DNA from: Psococerastis gibbosa | Lineage: Eukaryota; Arthropoda; Insecta; Psocodea; Psocidae | NCBI GenBank assembly: GCA_963971405.1 | Contig: OZ020488.1 | Location: forward strand, 31,825,089 to 31,889,088 | Length of the DNA stretch: 64,000 nt | Reading direction: 5' to 3' | Shown here: in pieces, positions 43,801 to 55,586 of the stretch | Position numbering within the stretch: the stretch's first letter is position 1 | Layout: each line of letters opens with the position of its first letter | Notes under the pieces: generated by a model | Seen by the model: only the letters and a program-made list of their open reading frames with translations | The model's database searches: none | Told to the model about the DNA's origin: nothing | Position numbers and translations under genes: made by a program

Positions 43801-46800
43801 TTATTATTCAATGTATTAAATGCATTATGCATTTATGTATATAAATTGCATTTTGCGACATTGTGAGTTCAATTTATTTAAGGTAAGAGCATCATTACTT
43901 TACTGGAAAAGTGATACATTCATAGACATTATTCCAGTAGGGCAATCCGTTACACGTTATACAGCTTTCAGAGGAGTAAATAAAATAGCGGAGTTTCCAC
44001 GCGTATATGTGTGGAAGTGAAAGACTTAAGAAGTAATAGTAGTAGGGGAAATGAATACAGAGGATAATGGAGAATGTGTTATTTTCAGACAGTATTGCTT
44101 CATCCATCACAGCCAGCTCTGACTACACCACCCAATCTTATACCCTCCTGTGGACTACCCTTATATTCGTTCCGGAAAGTAGGAAAATACTCAAATTGGA
44201 AAACTTGGCAGGTGGCCTAGAGTCTGTTATGAAAATTAATTTATTAATTGTCTTATGGGAATGTATGGAACATGGTAAATTGGCACCACAAAGTCCGATA
44301 TTTATTATTTCGTATTTGATTTACCAAGCTGCAATAGTTTAAAATTTTATTAGTCTATTCGAGTTGTAGATGATGATTTTGTACATACTAAGATTTTTAT
44401 TTTCTTGACCTTGACGATGGCGTGAAGTTTCATGCATTTTATAATTATAACGTAAAACTGTACACACAATTTTAATGTGATACATATTATAATATAACAT
44501 GTACTGTAGAAAAGGAATTTTTGAATGGGTGACTTGAACTGTACGAAACGTACGTTTTACAAGTAACCTACAAGCAGGCGCGGATCTAGAATGAGACCAA
44601 GGTGGGGGCTAAGATGAAATACGATTTTTTTTTTAAAAATAGGACTGACATATTGGGGTGTTACGCATTTTCAGAGCAATAAGGTTTCTATATTATATTG
44701 TAGGTAATTAATACAACCGAGCACAAGTGGAACCCGTGAAAAATAGGACTGAAATAGTGGGGTTTTACGCATTTTCAGACCAATAAGGGTTCTATATTAT
44801 GGGTAATAAATGCAACCGAGCACAGGGGGGGGCCCGGGGGTCTCCCCTTGGAGAAAATGTGTGAAAAATAGGACTGAAATAGTGGGGTTTTACGCATTTT
44901 GAGGAACATACAAGTACATGTTTTCAGCGATTTCATGCGTTCCTGCTTATACCATAGGCTGCTGACTACTAATACTCTCTCAACTCTCGTTGTATTAGTG
45001 AAGTAGGAAACATATCTACATACATATTTTTCAATTTAAGCTGCTATATTGTACATACAAGTATACATTGTGACCATGAAAGTCATCAGGCTACAATATA
45101 TTCATGTGTTGTGTTTTGGAAAAACATATAGTGTTTAATATTTATTTTAATTGTTGGTCAGACAATTATTAGTATAAGTGAAATTAAATAAATTGAAAAT
45201 CAGCGTGTTTACGAGCTCTTAAAAAAACTTTTCTTTAAGACTTTGTAAAAGAGCTTACGGCACTATTTCATAGAAAATTGGGCGGAGGTTATGTTAATAC
45301 ATCATGCAAAGAGAGGGGGAAGGGGTGTGCAAGGTAGGGCGAATGGTGGTTAATAACTCAGTTAGGCGGTAACACCTGTGCCCTTTCTGATTTATAATTA
45401 TGAGACTTTTTTCGAAAAATTGCAACGATCCTTTACAGCTTGGTCTCCCTTGAATACTAATACCATATTACCAACCCCCGCAGCAGTATTGAAATTTTAT
45501 AACGTTGTCATAGACCAATACGTTCTCAAATTGTAAAATATGAAAATTTTGGTCACATGAATAACGGGATTTGCCATTTCTTATTTTCTCTGTAACATGC
45601 GAGGCTGTAAATTGAACGTTTCGGAGATAATGGTTACTGATGCAGCTGCTACCCGATCGGCCAGAAACCATCAGTTCTTCTCAGGACTTAGCCTGATGAT
45701 GGGAGCAGCACCCACTCCCGAAACGTCGCCCCCTTCCCCTGACACTGGGTTCCGTCCTAATTGTTCAATGACTATGAGACCCTTGCCTCTAATGACTATT
45801 AACACAGGAAACAATTTAAGTCCAATTAACCCTATGTTAAATAGCATTACACCATTGCCGTTAACCTTTACAATATCTTATAGAGACCGTTAAATATTCG
45901 TAACTCTTAGGCCTAGTGAAAGACGGATATATATCCTGTTGCAAAGCCGCTGGTTCGGACCATTCCACATTAGCCCCGAGAAAACGTAAAGAGATAAAGA
46001 AAAAAAGGAAGATCCTGATTGGCGGATAGCATGCCGAGCTCTACTATTTCCAATAGCTGGAGATATAATTTGTGGCATTTCTTTTAGTCGTCTGTTTGTA
46101 CAGTGCGAGCAATTTATCAGGGCAGAAGCCTGCACAATTAATGGTTCCTCTCCTACCTCTTTAATCTCCTAATCAGCTGAGAAATTTTCCAAGAGGCTTC
46201 ACTCGCGTTTCTCTTGAAATGCTGCGTTGAATTTAGACATAATAAACAAGTATTGTAGGCTTGTTATAAAAAGAATATAGGAAGATAACTTCTTATATAG
46301 CATTACAGAGTAAACTTAGGTATATTTGAAGTTTTGAACTGTAGAAGTTGCATTTGTTTAGTTATTGAGGGTCACCGCCACATTGGATTCGATTAATTAC
46401 AGATTGAGCAAGGATAATGGAGCCCCCTTAAGAAGTTGAAGTTAAAGAAAATTGCGCAGCACAGAAAAATTGCGTGGTGCTTCAATATCAATCAATCAAT
46501 ATAATCATACAATGTATACAATTTATTGTGATACAAAAATACCGTGAACCCGCGATGGGTCCAGTTGAACTATTGTTATTGTTACAATAATATACTTTCA
46601 ATAATATACATTCAGTTATGATATGTGGGCTACACAAATTTTTGTATGGTGTTAAGTAGTAGGAGCAATAACTTTTACGTAGGTAATGTACAACAACACC
46701 AATTACATGAACTGCAACACAATAGCTATTGTAAAATTACGTTCAGCTAAGCCATACGTCAAAGCTGAAAAATCACAGTAAGTTGACTGAGGTATACTAT

Positions 46801-49800
46801 GCAAGTGATACAGAAACAATGGTCATCTTATAAATACTGATATATACGATACGAGCTTCCGTATACGGAATACGTATCGTATATCATTTACAAGATGACT
46901 GTTGATTGCGTAATACTTGCACAGTAAGCGTCAGTCAACTCACTGTGATTTTTCAGCTGTGACTTAACGCTTAACTTAGCGTAGATTTGTAATACATACA
47001 GTACGTTATAAACCATTTTCCCTATAGGTTTTTCGGCAGAAATTTCTGAATGTTTCAAAATAAAAGAAATTTTGAGAATTTTGGTTACCGGTCGGGGATG
47101 GATAGGCGGCAAGATGAATAATCAAAATTTCTGCCATACTAAAAAGGCGAACGAACTGGCGGTAGTTTTATGTAACTTAATTTAACAGGTAGATTTTACT
47201 TAAGATAGCTAACTTACGTTCAAGCTTGATCGTTCCATCAGTCTCGCCTAAAGAGTTCTTTGACACACATTTGTACGATCCAAAGTCAGACATTGACACA
47301 GACTTGATTGTCAACTTCATATGAACTTTATATGCATTATCCAGAAGTATTGGTTCATACCTCCCACCTGCAGCAAACAAAAATACAATACGGTATGTAT
47401 TTATACCTACAGGAGTTGAAGCTGCTGACATGAAGCCCATCAGAGGAAAAGAAGTGATAGAAAATGATGTGATGAAAAGAGAAATTGGGTTGGAAGAAAA
47501 TAGCAAGAAGAAGACTGCAATAGCTCGGACACGTAAAAGTGACTGGAAAACAGCAAGGCCGTTAGTAACTGGCCGGGGGAAGTTATTAAGAGAACACTAA
47601 GAAGAAGAAGAAGACCAAGAGAGAGATGCAGACCGAGGACGATCTCAGAAGAGAGGGACTGGTACCAAAGGCAGTGTTGAATAATCAGAAGAGGAATGTC
47701 ACGGGGGAGTGGAGGGACCTCACTTCACACACCCGTGCAACTGGAAATGATTATTGATGATGATAATGATGATGATGCCTACAATAAAATATAGTACATT
47801 TGTAACCTTACAGACAATACAAATGAGGTAGTAAAAATGTTATTGATGGTTGGTATCAGCATGTAGGCACTTGAAGAAGAAAAAATTGGAAAAAGTGGAG
47901 AAGAAAAATAATATGCAGATTCAGGTACATATCAGCACTTTGATGGAGGGACCTGAGATAGCGTTGACAAATCACCGTATTCCAATTCTCACTTTCCGAA
48001 ACGGGTTCAATAAATTATCTAAGGAAAAGTGCGTTCCATCTGTGTTCAGTTCATCAAATAAGTTTTCTTTGGTTGGTTTAATTCTTACAACTAATTCTAT
48101 AACTAATTCTATAACTAATTCTTATAACTAATTCTATTACTAATTCTAAAACTAAACTATAACTATAACTTATTCTATAACTAATAAATTAATAAATTAA
48201 TTACCTTGAGCAATAATATTCCCCTTGTCTCTTGTCCAATAATTAATAGATTTAGGATATGCTTCTGAGAGACACTCAAGCGTCAATTCTTGCCCTTCAT
48301 CGGCGCCAACGAGCTGATTTGGAACGGATATCATCGGGGGAACTAAAACAAATAACACGACTTGTTCATTTGAATCTAAAATTTAGAAACATAACGAAAT
48401 TAAATGGGCAATAACAAAAGAAACATTTTAATGAAAGGCTACAGGCGCAGATTTAGATTTTTTAAATATAGATTTAGACACTTAAAATTACAATTTTAGG
48501 GAAAGACTCAACACCTTCAACAGGCTTTTCCTCGAAAGAATTGCGAATTGATAATTAGTAAAAGACGGACAAACATACGTGTATACAAGAAACTTATAAT
48601 TGATTACAGTACGACAGAGTGATTATATGAGGAGCATGTATGCAACAGACAATTTCTCACACAAAAATAATTTTTGAGTTGGTGGTATTAACGAAATCAT
48701 TGCATTGACTGCTACAAAAAAATGGAATAAAATGTCTGTTATTCCTATATTATAAAAGAATATTCATAAAAATATTACATCCCATATTGTAAAAGAACTG
48801 ATTTATACTCTTATGCTATGGCAACTTATAGTCTATTATTTACGCTTAACGTTTGGGTCATTGGATAGTTAACTCTTCGTAGACCGGGACCACCAGGTCT
48901 GACCAGGAATTAAATCCATGATACACTATAGGTTTATCGAATTTAGCAAATTAAATACATGGTTTTTTTTACCTATATTAGTTCAGTGTTTCAAGGCTTT
49001 CTGCTTAGTATTTTTAGTTTTTGCCACTCCTAGGCTGTACTATAAATGTTTGAAGATCAATACTTACAGTGAACTATAAGAAGAATACGTTTACTTATCG
49101 TAGGAGGTACTCCATTGGAAGCAATACATAAATATGCTCCCATATGAAGTCTGTTAACTCTAGTTATGTTGAAAACGGGGCCTTCCACCGTGCTAACTGA
49201 AACAAATAAAACACAGGTTAATTTTAATGTTCCCTACAAAACAGTTGGTAGACTGCCATAATTAGATTGCTTAGATTTTATATTCTATAGCGACAATAGC
49301 TATTGATCTTGCTATTGTAGTATTATGTTTTGCTATATCTAGATATGAAATCTATCTATGTGTAACTATTATATTCGCAAACTATAAATATAAATATAAA
49401 ATTGCGATATAGGAAATAAAGAACAGTAAAGTAAAGTGAATTAAAGTAAAATAACAGCTTACAATATGTATTCATTGATACAAAACCTAAAATAACGTAT
49501 TAATTATTCGAATACTTTCAAAAGTTCATAAGCTACTGCATTTACAGTAAAACTAGGGAAGTACTTAGTATAGACTCCAATGAGAAAGAAATTCGGTTAA
49601 TATTGGCTCCAGCCAAAGTCCCATAACGTGCCACTGAAATGATGAATTATAATAATGAATAACACCTCGGTTATGAGAGCTATTTTTGCGATTCATATGT
49701 AAAATTGTCCCAAAATAGAGAGAAAAATCTCTGACTTTACCGTTTCTAAGTCGTAGGGTAGAACCTGGCTCGTTTAGTAAAAAACCTCGATTGGTAGAGT

Positions 49801-52800
49801 AGTTCACATTTAGCTAAGCCTAGAGTTCTATAGAGGAGAGATGAGACACTATCTTCCCACCAAAACTGTATTTTATTTTACTTTTTTGGAGCCATTCACC
49901 ACGGCTCCTATGACCATAGAAAAAACGTAACACGTGGCCTCAGGATTCAATATATATTATTGGCGCACTCAAATGTTCTATTCAGTACATACAGAGCTTT
50001 GGTCTCTCCTTGTCTCTACTAACCGAGTTGTAACCAGTTTCATATGGAAATGTTTCAAATGGCTTTAGACCTATAAATCAATGACCTCTTATATTGTCTA
50101 TATGGTATATGGATTTGAACATGCATTAAAAATCATTGAAATGACTCCTCAATAATCCAGCAAATTCAAAAACACAGATTAATCCAGCAGGTGATAAAAA
50201 CGGCCGTTGTGTTGAGGTTATTTTATTTCTGTTTATTGTTCGGAACAGTGATGACCGCGGATGACACAAACACAAATACCATACAATACTGCAAAACAGA
50301 CACGGCAGACGCAATCTGAGCCTTTTCCAGCCCGATTCAAACGATAAATTACCTTATTCATACGGAATTGCAACTCCAATATGGGTGTCGCAGCAACGGC
50401 TTTTTTATTATTGATGGCTCAGTGAATGGGTTGTGTTTGCAGGATTCGAATATAGGCTATTTGGAAGGTTTGATTAGAAAAAATTAAAAATTTGCTCATC
50501 ATAATATCAGTGAACCTGGATGATGGTGGTCGAGTGGGCAAACCGGTATCGAAATGGATCGGTTATTTGTTGGACATAATACATTATTTAAATAAAATAC
50601 TGTCCGTACAATATATTGTTGTTGTTTCCAACGCCTGCATTCAGCATTTCTGCTTAAAGCAACCCTGTCAGCCTGGTGGGGGGAGTGAGGCTGTTTGTGA
50701 ACTTGAGGCACCCTAAGGGCATACTCCTTCACCTCGGGAGAAAAGGCAGTTGACTAACATCGTGGACCTCCTGATTGTAGTGGATTCCGAACCACTTGGG
50801 AAACATGGTAAAGTCACACGCTTAAATCGGAGGTGACCAGGACTCGACATGTAGACTGATTGGTGACGTCTCAGCGCGTTATCATGTCCCACCATGTTCC
50901 CCTGCCAACGCTGTGCACACTACCAAGTTTGCCGCAGTTTGAAACATGCTCTGCTCTCGTGGAATCAACATGGTAAGGCCGTTGGCCAACCAAAACAGAA
51001 GATACTACATACTATACCTATACTAGATACTACAAAAATAAGGGAGGAAACAATTCATTGTAATGTACAAGTAAAAAAAATAAAATTAAAATATGATTCT
51101 GGTGATGTTGCGGGGGGTTGCGAGGGAACTTGGCTCATGCGCAACGGCAGTCGTTGATGTGAGATGATGTTTTTCTCTATTTTACAGTTTACGGCTAAGT
51201 TACTGGGAAAATAGTGTACAACAATTTTCATCTCACAATAAAACAAAAGCAATCCGAAGAACAGAAGTGGGCATTAACCGTCAGTATGCTCGGGTAAGAT
51301 AAGAAGGAATCCATAAAGCAGTATATTGGGGTTTAGCAGGGGGTTATTACCAAGTCCGCGGTTGTTTGCTGCCTGGACCTGTGATATCGGGGATAAGGCC
51401 TTATTAACAAACCCCCTCCCTCTCCCCCCCCCCTTCCCAAACGCAACCCCTATTCTTGCTGTTAATACCTGAAGAAATATGCTTCTGAATCCGACTTTAA
51501 TTCGGCCCTTACTTTATGTATAGTCGACCTTTACCTTTTTTTTTTTAATTTTTCACGACCCAGATTACTGTATGAATTTTATGATCGTTTTTATTTTGCC
51601 GCTTTGTTTTAATTTTCTTTTGTTTGCTTTTTTCGAAAAATTATTTACGCTAAAGGGCAAATGGTAAACGTAGAAAAAGTGCCACAAAAGTAAGTAATTT
51701 GATACCGAGTTTAAACAATTTATATTGCATTTGTGCGTTGCGTTCGTTTAAAACGTTTATAAACATAGTATGCTTATATATCAGTTTTCTGTTAAAATGG
51801 CTATATAATTCCAATTTATCATCGTCTACACACCTACGAAAAAAAAAAATGGTTCGGACGGAAAAATTCATTGCTGATGAGAGTCAGAATTATAATACAG
51901 TTTAATTATCAGAAATCTGACAACTAGGAAGGAGAATGCTGTGGAAAAGGTGCAGTGTGGTAATGTCGACAGATGTTAAAGAAAGTTTTACTCTCAATTG
52001 GGACTTGGTTTTTCCGTACTGATTAATAATAATGTTAAATATTTACTACAGTCCGGAGAGGCAAAAACAAGACATTTTCCGGATTTTCGGGGGGTCCGGA
52101 TTATAGCGTGCCATATTTAATGGTAATAAAACAAATGTTTAACCTTAGTTTCTTTAAACAATTTTAAATTAAAACATGATGACAAAATGTACATGTTCAA
52201 AATTACAACCATGTAAGAAAAACAGTAAGTTAAAATAAAACATTAGTTATTCTTCTTGAAAAAGTCTGTAATACTCTTCTGTTGCAAACAAAAGACTGAC
52301 GAGGCATTGGCTCATGGCAGCGCCGCACTTGCACCCGGCCTGGCCGGATTTCTGTATTTACTATTGCACTATTTACACAGTAGGTACTGAAAAACCAAGT
52401 CCTAACTAAGAGTGAAACTTTCTTTCACTTGCGTCGACAATACGGTACGGTATGGTTGCCTGGAATTTAACAAAGTGACCAATTTAAAATGTGGCAAAAC
52501 AGAGCCTAAAACAAATTTATTAAAAAATAAATAAAAAAAGCATTGTTTAATTGTTGTAATCTGGTAAATGACATAACTTTCATACATCCCTCCCCACTCC
52601 TCGACCTGGCTGCAACTGTTCCCCTCCCCCCTCCTATCCCATTGGTTTAGAGCTTAATGTCAGGTAGAAACTTGTTAGACTGATGATGGTGTGATGGTGT
52701 AACACTGAAACAGCTGTAACTATTTCTAATTTTTTTAATTATATATATTTTTGTGGAAATTGTGCAAATTTGTTTAATTTTACTACATTATGTTTCGTTT

Positions 52801-55586
52801 CCACGAAGTCATGAGAGATTCCCTACGTTGGATTAATATAACCAACCTAATTATAAACGGCACGTTATAAAAATTATCCGATGAGATCGAATAAAGATTG
52901 AAAATTTACTGTTTTATGTAAAACCTAAAAAGGATGGTAGAGCAGGCGACCTGCGAGATATACAGGGTACAGGGGGGAGCGTCAAGTGATTAATAGCGCT
53001 AAAACAGTACGAATAAAAATTGATAAATGTTTCGCAAATGGAGGGCCCGATCACGTGGAAAGTAGATTTTGTTTTTAAGCTATTGTGAGTTTGAATAGCC
53101 TGGCTCGATAAGGGCGTGCTTTTGAAAACGAGGGCAATACCGTGCTACAGTTTGTTTTCTGCGGCCTACAGGCATTCCTGACATATATACTATACTTCTG
53201 GATGACAGCTTTTACAAGGGTCGAATCCCGACAGGTCAACAAGCCTTCACTCTGCCTGTATCTTGTTCCAGCATTGTGGCGTGCTTGTATGTTGTAATAT
53301 ACTGTAGGCAACACGTATTGTTATTAATATCTGTTTCTCTACTCTTCAATGTCAATATGGAATGAATTTTGTATGAGTTATTGGTGGCTATGGTTTAGGT
53401 AAAGGATAAGGTTATGTTAAGTTTTCTATAAATCATGCCTTAAATTGAATAACTCCCCTGAAAATTGTTAGAAATAAAGTCCATTTTATTTCTTTCTTTA
53501 ATTGACACCCTCTGCGCATGCGGCCAGCGCCAAGATTTAGAACATCTGTTCCTGTGCAGCCTTTGCCCCCACCGCTGCACACCTGAAGACCTGTGGGAGG
53601 CCAATGTGGCGGCTATGAATTTCGCCCAGTTTTGGACGCGCTTGGACACGAAAAAGTAAAGTAAAGTTTCTTTAATTGAATAACAAGTGTTGTAAAAAGA
53701 TAACCTAAAACCAATATCCTTAACGGTGTCACCCACAGATTTTCCATATCAATATACCCACGTGATTTTCGAATATTTACATTTTTAATATTTTATTTTT
53801 TGACTCACCACCATCTCCGTTGCCGAGGGGTATGTGCTCGCCACCCTCCCTCCGCCATATGATGCTTGGTTCTGGTGAACCAGTGGCCGCACACCTCATA
53901 GTTACGTTGCTGCCTTCCCGCACAACCATGTCCGTACTGGTTGGATAGTCTAAAATATCAGGTGGAACTGAAAAAAATACGCCAAAATTTAAGTGCACAC
54001 GATTCAGATGGCACACAGATATGTGTTTTTTAATTTAACTATTTTGAGGGTGACTGCAATCTTGGGCTTGCTTATACGCCCACCGAATTGCTTGTGATGC
54101 TTTTGTGATTGTGTGCTGTGTGAGAAGTCTGAGTTAGCGTGTAATGGGTAACTGCTATCAGAAGCACACTGGACCACGAGGTTGCTCAGGGACCGTCTAA
54201 AACATTTGACTTTGCCTATTTCATGTTAAGTTTGATTTGATTACGTTCAAGGCCGTGCCCAGGTTTTGATTTCGGGGGGGGGGGGGTCCAATTTTTTTTA
54301 ACGTAATTTATTAATGAATCAATGGATAAATCTTCAAACTACACAGGTTTACATACAAAAATTTATTTCAGGGGGGGGGGTCCGAACCCAATGGACCACC
54401 CCGCTGGGCACGGCCATTATTACGTTTATAACACATTATATGCTTCTTTATATTGTATATAGGCTACGTACATAGCTTATAATCGTTTGACATTTTATGT
54501 ACCTTGAACTCGTGTAAAAGTGGAAATTGTTTAGTCAGAATTGGCCACAATATTGCTGTAACAATATTCAATAGCTTAACGTAAATGAATCCTTAAGGGC
54601 AAGAACAGTAGGAAGTGATATTGTGTTAAGCTTATGATACGTAGTATATTTCTGATTGCTCACAGTCTTGGGAAAATAAGCAATTTTGAAAATGCATTCA
54701 GCAGTGGTAGTGAGCACTATTAAATGCCTCAATATTGCTTTGCTCATTGCTCCAGGAGCCGAATTGTCCAATTGTATTTTCAAGACCATTCAATTCAATC
54801 TACTGTAGTTGGTTTCTCAATTAACTGAAATACAATAACTAAATAACGCACCACAAAGTAGTGGTAGTTTTTCTTTATTTTGTTGGCTTTAACAGTTCTA
54901 CGCGCCTTGTATGTTATGTTGCCACTGCTCGGGTATTTATAGACTTATTTATGAGCTAGGTACCCGCACTTGGTATACTGCAGCCAATTTTTCAATCTAT
55001 ATTAAGTTTATATGGGAATGGGGGTTCATTTGTGACGTCATTTTGTAGATGGCAGCACCAGTTGCAACGATATCATAACGTTGATTTTTCCATAAGCCTC
55101 GATACTATTTTAAAATTATTTTTAATTACGTATTATTTTAAAGCGATATTTTTCTATAAATCATGGAGAATATAATATATATTAAATTATATGCAGCGAA
55201 ATAAGATCCAGGCATAGTAAAAATATTTTAAAAAATATTAAAAGAATTAATTAGATGCTAAGAGCTTAGTTTTCACATGCAAACGGCGGCCATTTTGAAT
55301 AATATGGATATCGGTTTGTCGTCAGCGAACCTAGTGACCAAAACTGTCCTTACAGAACCTCATTGTTCCGGAACGTACCAACTACTTCTAAATATCCTGA
55401 CTGACTTTTCATGGGGTCAGTATTGACTTGGCACATGTACCACCCCCGGTCGCTCTCCTTGACGTCCTTGAGGTGGAGGTACCACGTCCTCCGGTCACTG
55501 TGAGTCACGTGGATCCTGTGGTTCTTCGTGATGACGTGGCTGGCAATCGTCAGAATCGTCTGCGTGTCTACCTTGAGCCACGCTAC
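40578..55586 (-). CDS. DIP/lachesin-like immunoglobulin cell-surface protein (Dpr-interacting protein family), 5'-partial
   Basis: Seven coding exons join in frame: 55586-55379, 53967-53809, 49196-49068, 48342-48205, 47367-47218, 42296-42108 and 40831-40578. They encode 408 residues and a stop. Seen: the second half of Ig1 (VAWLKVDTQTIL, DRGWYMCQVNTDPMK), complete Ig2 (VPPDILDYPTS, MRCAATG, MGAYLCIASNG), complete Ig3 (FPPMISVPNQLVG, LECLSEAYPKSINYW, SYKCVSKNSLG), a Thr/Pro then Lys/Glu-rich stalk, and a hydrophobic C-terminal tail. Family knowledge: DIPs are neuronal three-Ig receptors that bind Dpr proteins and direct synaptic partner choice; many are GPI-anchored. The first coding exons (signal peptide, first Cys of Ig1) were not found and probably lie past the right edge. 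The paralogue (theta, eta, zeta and so on) cannot be fixed without a tree. All internal introns are phase 1, typical of Ig modules. Confidence 0.93.
41345..41590 (+). repeat. Four-copy dispersed repeat, copy 3 (doubled, DIP 3' region intron)
   Basis: Two partial copies lie in tandem: GATGTCACCCTACACTGG with CCATTGACGCAATG near 41350-41425, then TGTCAACCTACACCGGCTAC with GAGACAAGCATGATTTAACC near 41527-41590. A different unit lies between them. Confidence 0.6.
42108..42296 (-). CDS. DIP-like gene, exon for Thr/Pro and charged stalk
   Basis: The acceptor is TTTCTATTTCAG|ACGTCCCC. The split codon yields His, so the junction reads IKLE-H-VPRPTT, as in other DIPs. The donor is GAAACAG|GTTTGT. The exon is 189 nt, phase 1 on both sides. 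It encodes VPRPTTSYTPPTTTQVP and then a Lys/Glu-rich segment (KLVEKERIKKQREKDKSRL). The charged part is not a standard DIP feature and looks lineage-specific. Confidence 0.8.
42737..42902 (+). mobile_element. hAT-like MITE, CAAGGCCGCAGCC end (DIP intron)
   Basis: The ends are GTAGCCGCAGCC and GGCTGCGGCCTTG, with long C-tracts inside both. It shares the GTGACGTCAGATGGA and ATATTGAGGTTACC body with 18664-18767. The target duplication is degraded. Confidence 0.5.
44635..44900. repeat. Three-copy tandem repeat, about 104-125 bp units (DIP intron)
   Basis: AAAAATAGGACTGA followed by GTTTTACGCATTTTCAGA-type sequence starts at 44635, 44739 and 44864. The complement of its CACTATTTCAGTCCT word resembles sequence at 17981 and 59116, so the unit is part of a dispersed family. 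Confidence 0.8.
46741..46985. mobile_element. Inverted-repeat element, ACGTCACAGCTGAAAA family, copy 2 (DIP intron)
   Basis: The arms are ACGTCAAAGCTGAAAAATCA with AAGTTGACTGAGGTATACTA, and TCAGTCAACTCACTGTGATT with TTTCAGCTGTGAC. The centre has nested palindromes around CGTATACG. Confidence 0.7.
47218..47367 (-). CDS. DIP-like gene, exon for second half of Ig3
   Basis: The acceptor is TTTGCTGCAG|GTGGGAGG and the donor is CTTGAAC|GTAAGTT. The exon is 150 nt, phase 1 on both sides. It encodes GGRYEPILLDNAYKVHMKLT, IKSVSMSDFGSYKCVSKNSL and GETDGTIKLE, the end of the third Ig domain. Confidence 0.92.
47395..47785 (+). mobile_element. Probable degenerate non-LTR 3' end (DIP intron)
   Basis: It is purine-rich, with (AGA)n at about 47595-47620 and a GACCGAGGACGATCTC stretch like the RPRT segment of LINE C-termini. 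It ends with a GATGAT-rich tail at about 47755-47780. Frames are broken. It lies just upstream of the acceptor of the 47367 exon. Confidence 0.35.
48079..48192. repeat. Imperfect minisatellite of AATTCTATAACT units (DIP intron)
   Basis: Roughly nine degenerate 11-13 bp units lie just 3' of the exon ending at 48205 (in minus-strand sense). Confidence 0.8.
48205..48342 (-). CDS. DIP-like gene, exon for first half of Ig3
   Basis: The acceptor is TTGTTTTAG|TTCCCCCG and the donor is GCTCAAG|GTAATT. The exon is 138 nt, phase 1 on both sides. The split codon makes Phe, giving the family's HFPPM junction. It encodes VPNQLVGADEGQELTLECL and SEAYPKSINYWTRDKG. Confidence 0.92.
49068..49196 (-). CDS. 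DIP-like gene, exon for second half of Ig2
   Basis: The acceptor is ATTTGTTTCAG|TTAGCACG and the donor is ATAGTTCACT|GTAAGTA. The exon is 129 nt, phase 1 on both sides. It encodes STVEGPVFNITRVNRLHMG, AYLCIASNGVPPTISKR and ILLIVH. It carries the second Cys of Ig2. Confidence 0.92.
49197..51960. other. DIP-like gene intron (part): repeat at 50600-51000, otherwise nothing recognised
   Basis: Near 49820-49850, CTAGAGTTCTATAGAGGAGA matches one terminus of the MITE at 63815-63994; the matching second end was not found with confidence. No exon seen. Confidence 0.4.
50600..51000 (+). repeat. Three-copy dispersed repeat, copy 3 (DIP intron)
   Basis: The longest copy: GTTGTTTCCAACGCCTGCAT at its start, GTGGACCTCCTGATTGTAGT in the middle and TGGAATCAACATGGTAAGGC at the end. 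Short open frames on both strands are not conserved between copies, so it is probably non-coding. Confidence 0.7.
51965..52437. mobile_element. Inverted-repeat element with GTCGAC termini (DIP intron)
   Basis: The left arm (51965-52022) reads GTCGACAGATGTTAAAGAAA and GGGACTTGGTTTTTCCGTAC. The right arm (52377-52437) has the complements, GTACTGAAAAACCAAGTCCT and ending GCGTCGAC. Inside, TACAGTCCGGAGAGGCAAAA and TTTTCGGGGGGTCCGGATTA look like one end of a pogo/Tigger element. Confidence 0.6.
53495..53672 (+). mobile_element. Non-LTR retrotransposon extreme 3' end (DIP intron)
   Basis: The frame CACGQRQDLEHLFLCSLCPH followed by CTPEDLWEANVAAMNFAQFW and a stop at about 53659 is the typical zinc-knuckle-like C-terminus of Jockey-type ORF2. 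It is followed by an (AAAGT)n tail. It is strongly 5'-truncated. Confidence 0.75.
53809..53967 (-). CDS. DIP-like gene, exon for first half of Ig2
   Basis: The acceptor is TTTTTTTCAG|TTCCACC and the donor is GGAGATGGTG|GTGAGTC. The exon is 159 nt, phase 1 on both sides. It encodes PPDILDYPTSTDMVVREGSN, VTMRCAATGSPEPSIIWRRE and a GGEHIPLGNGDG end. The match to DIP proteins is nearly residue for residue. Confidence 0.93.
54248..54418 (+). mobile_element. hAT-like MITE, CAAGGCCGTGCCCAGG family, copy 2 (DIP intergenic-side intron)
   Basis: It begins CAAGGCCGTGCCCAGG and ends GCTGGGCACGGCCATT, with a perfect 8-bp duplication ATTACGTT (54240-54247 and 54419-54426). It lies in the intron between the Ig1 and Ig2 exons and carries two long G-tracts. 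Confidence 0.88.
55379..55586 (-). CDS. DIP-like gene, exon for second half of Ig1
   Basis: The acceptor is TTTGGTTGCAG|GTAGCGTGG and the donor is GAAGTAGTTG|GTACGT. The exon is 208 nt, phase 0 in and phase 1 out. It encodes VAWLKVDTQTILTI, the HVITKNHR region, WYLHLKDVKESDRGWYMC and NTDPMKSQSGYLEVV. Its first part and acceptor are repeated three more times upstream as a 162-bp array. Only this copy carries the Cys-containing 3' half and a donor. Confidence 0.92.

Larger units (their letters stand above)
42297..46740. other. DIP-like gene intron (part): MITE and tandem repeat, otherwise nothing recognised
   Basis: It contains the MITE at 42737-42902 and the tandem repeat at 44635-44900. A CTGATGATGGGAGCAGCACC / CCGAAACGTCG pair near 45691-45726 resembles Penelope-like terminal motifs. 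No further exon is needed, because the splice phases on both sides already agree. Confidence 0.5.
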
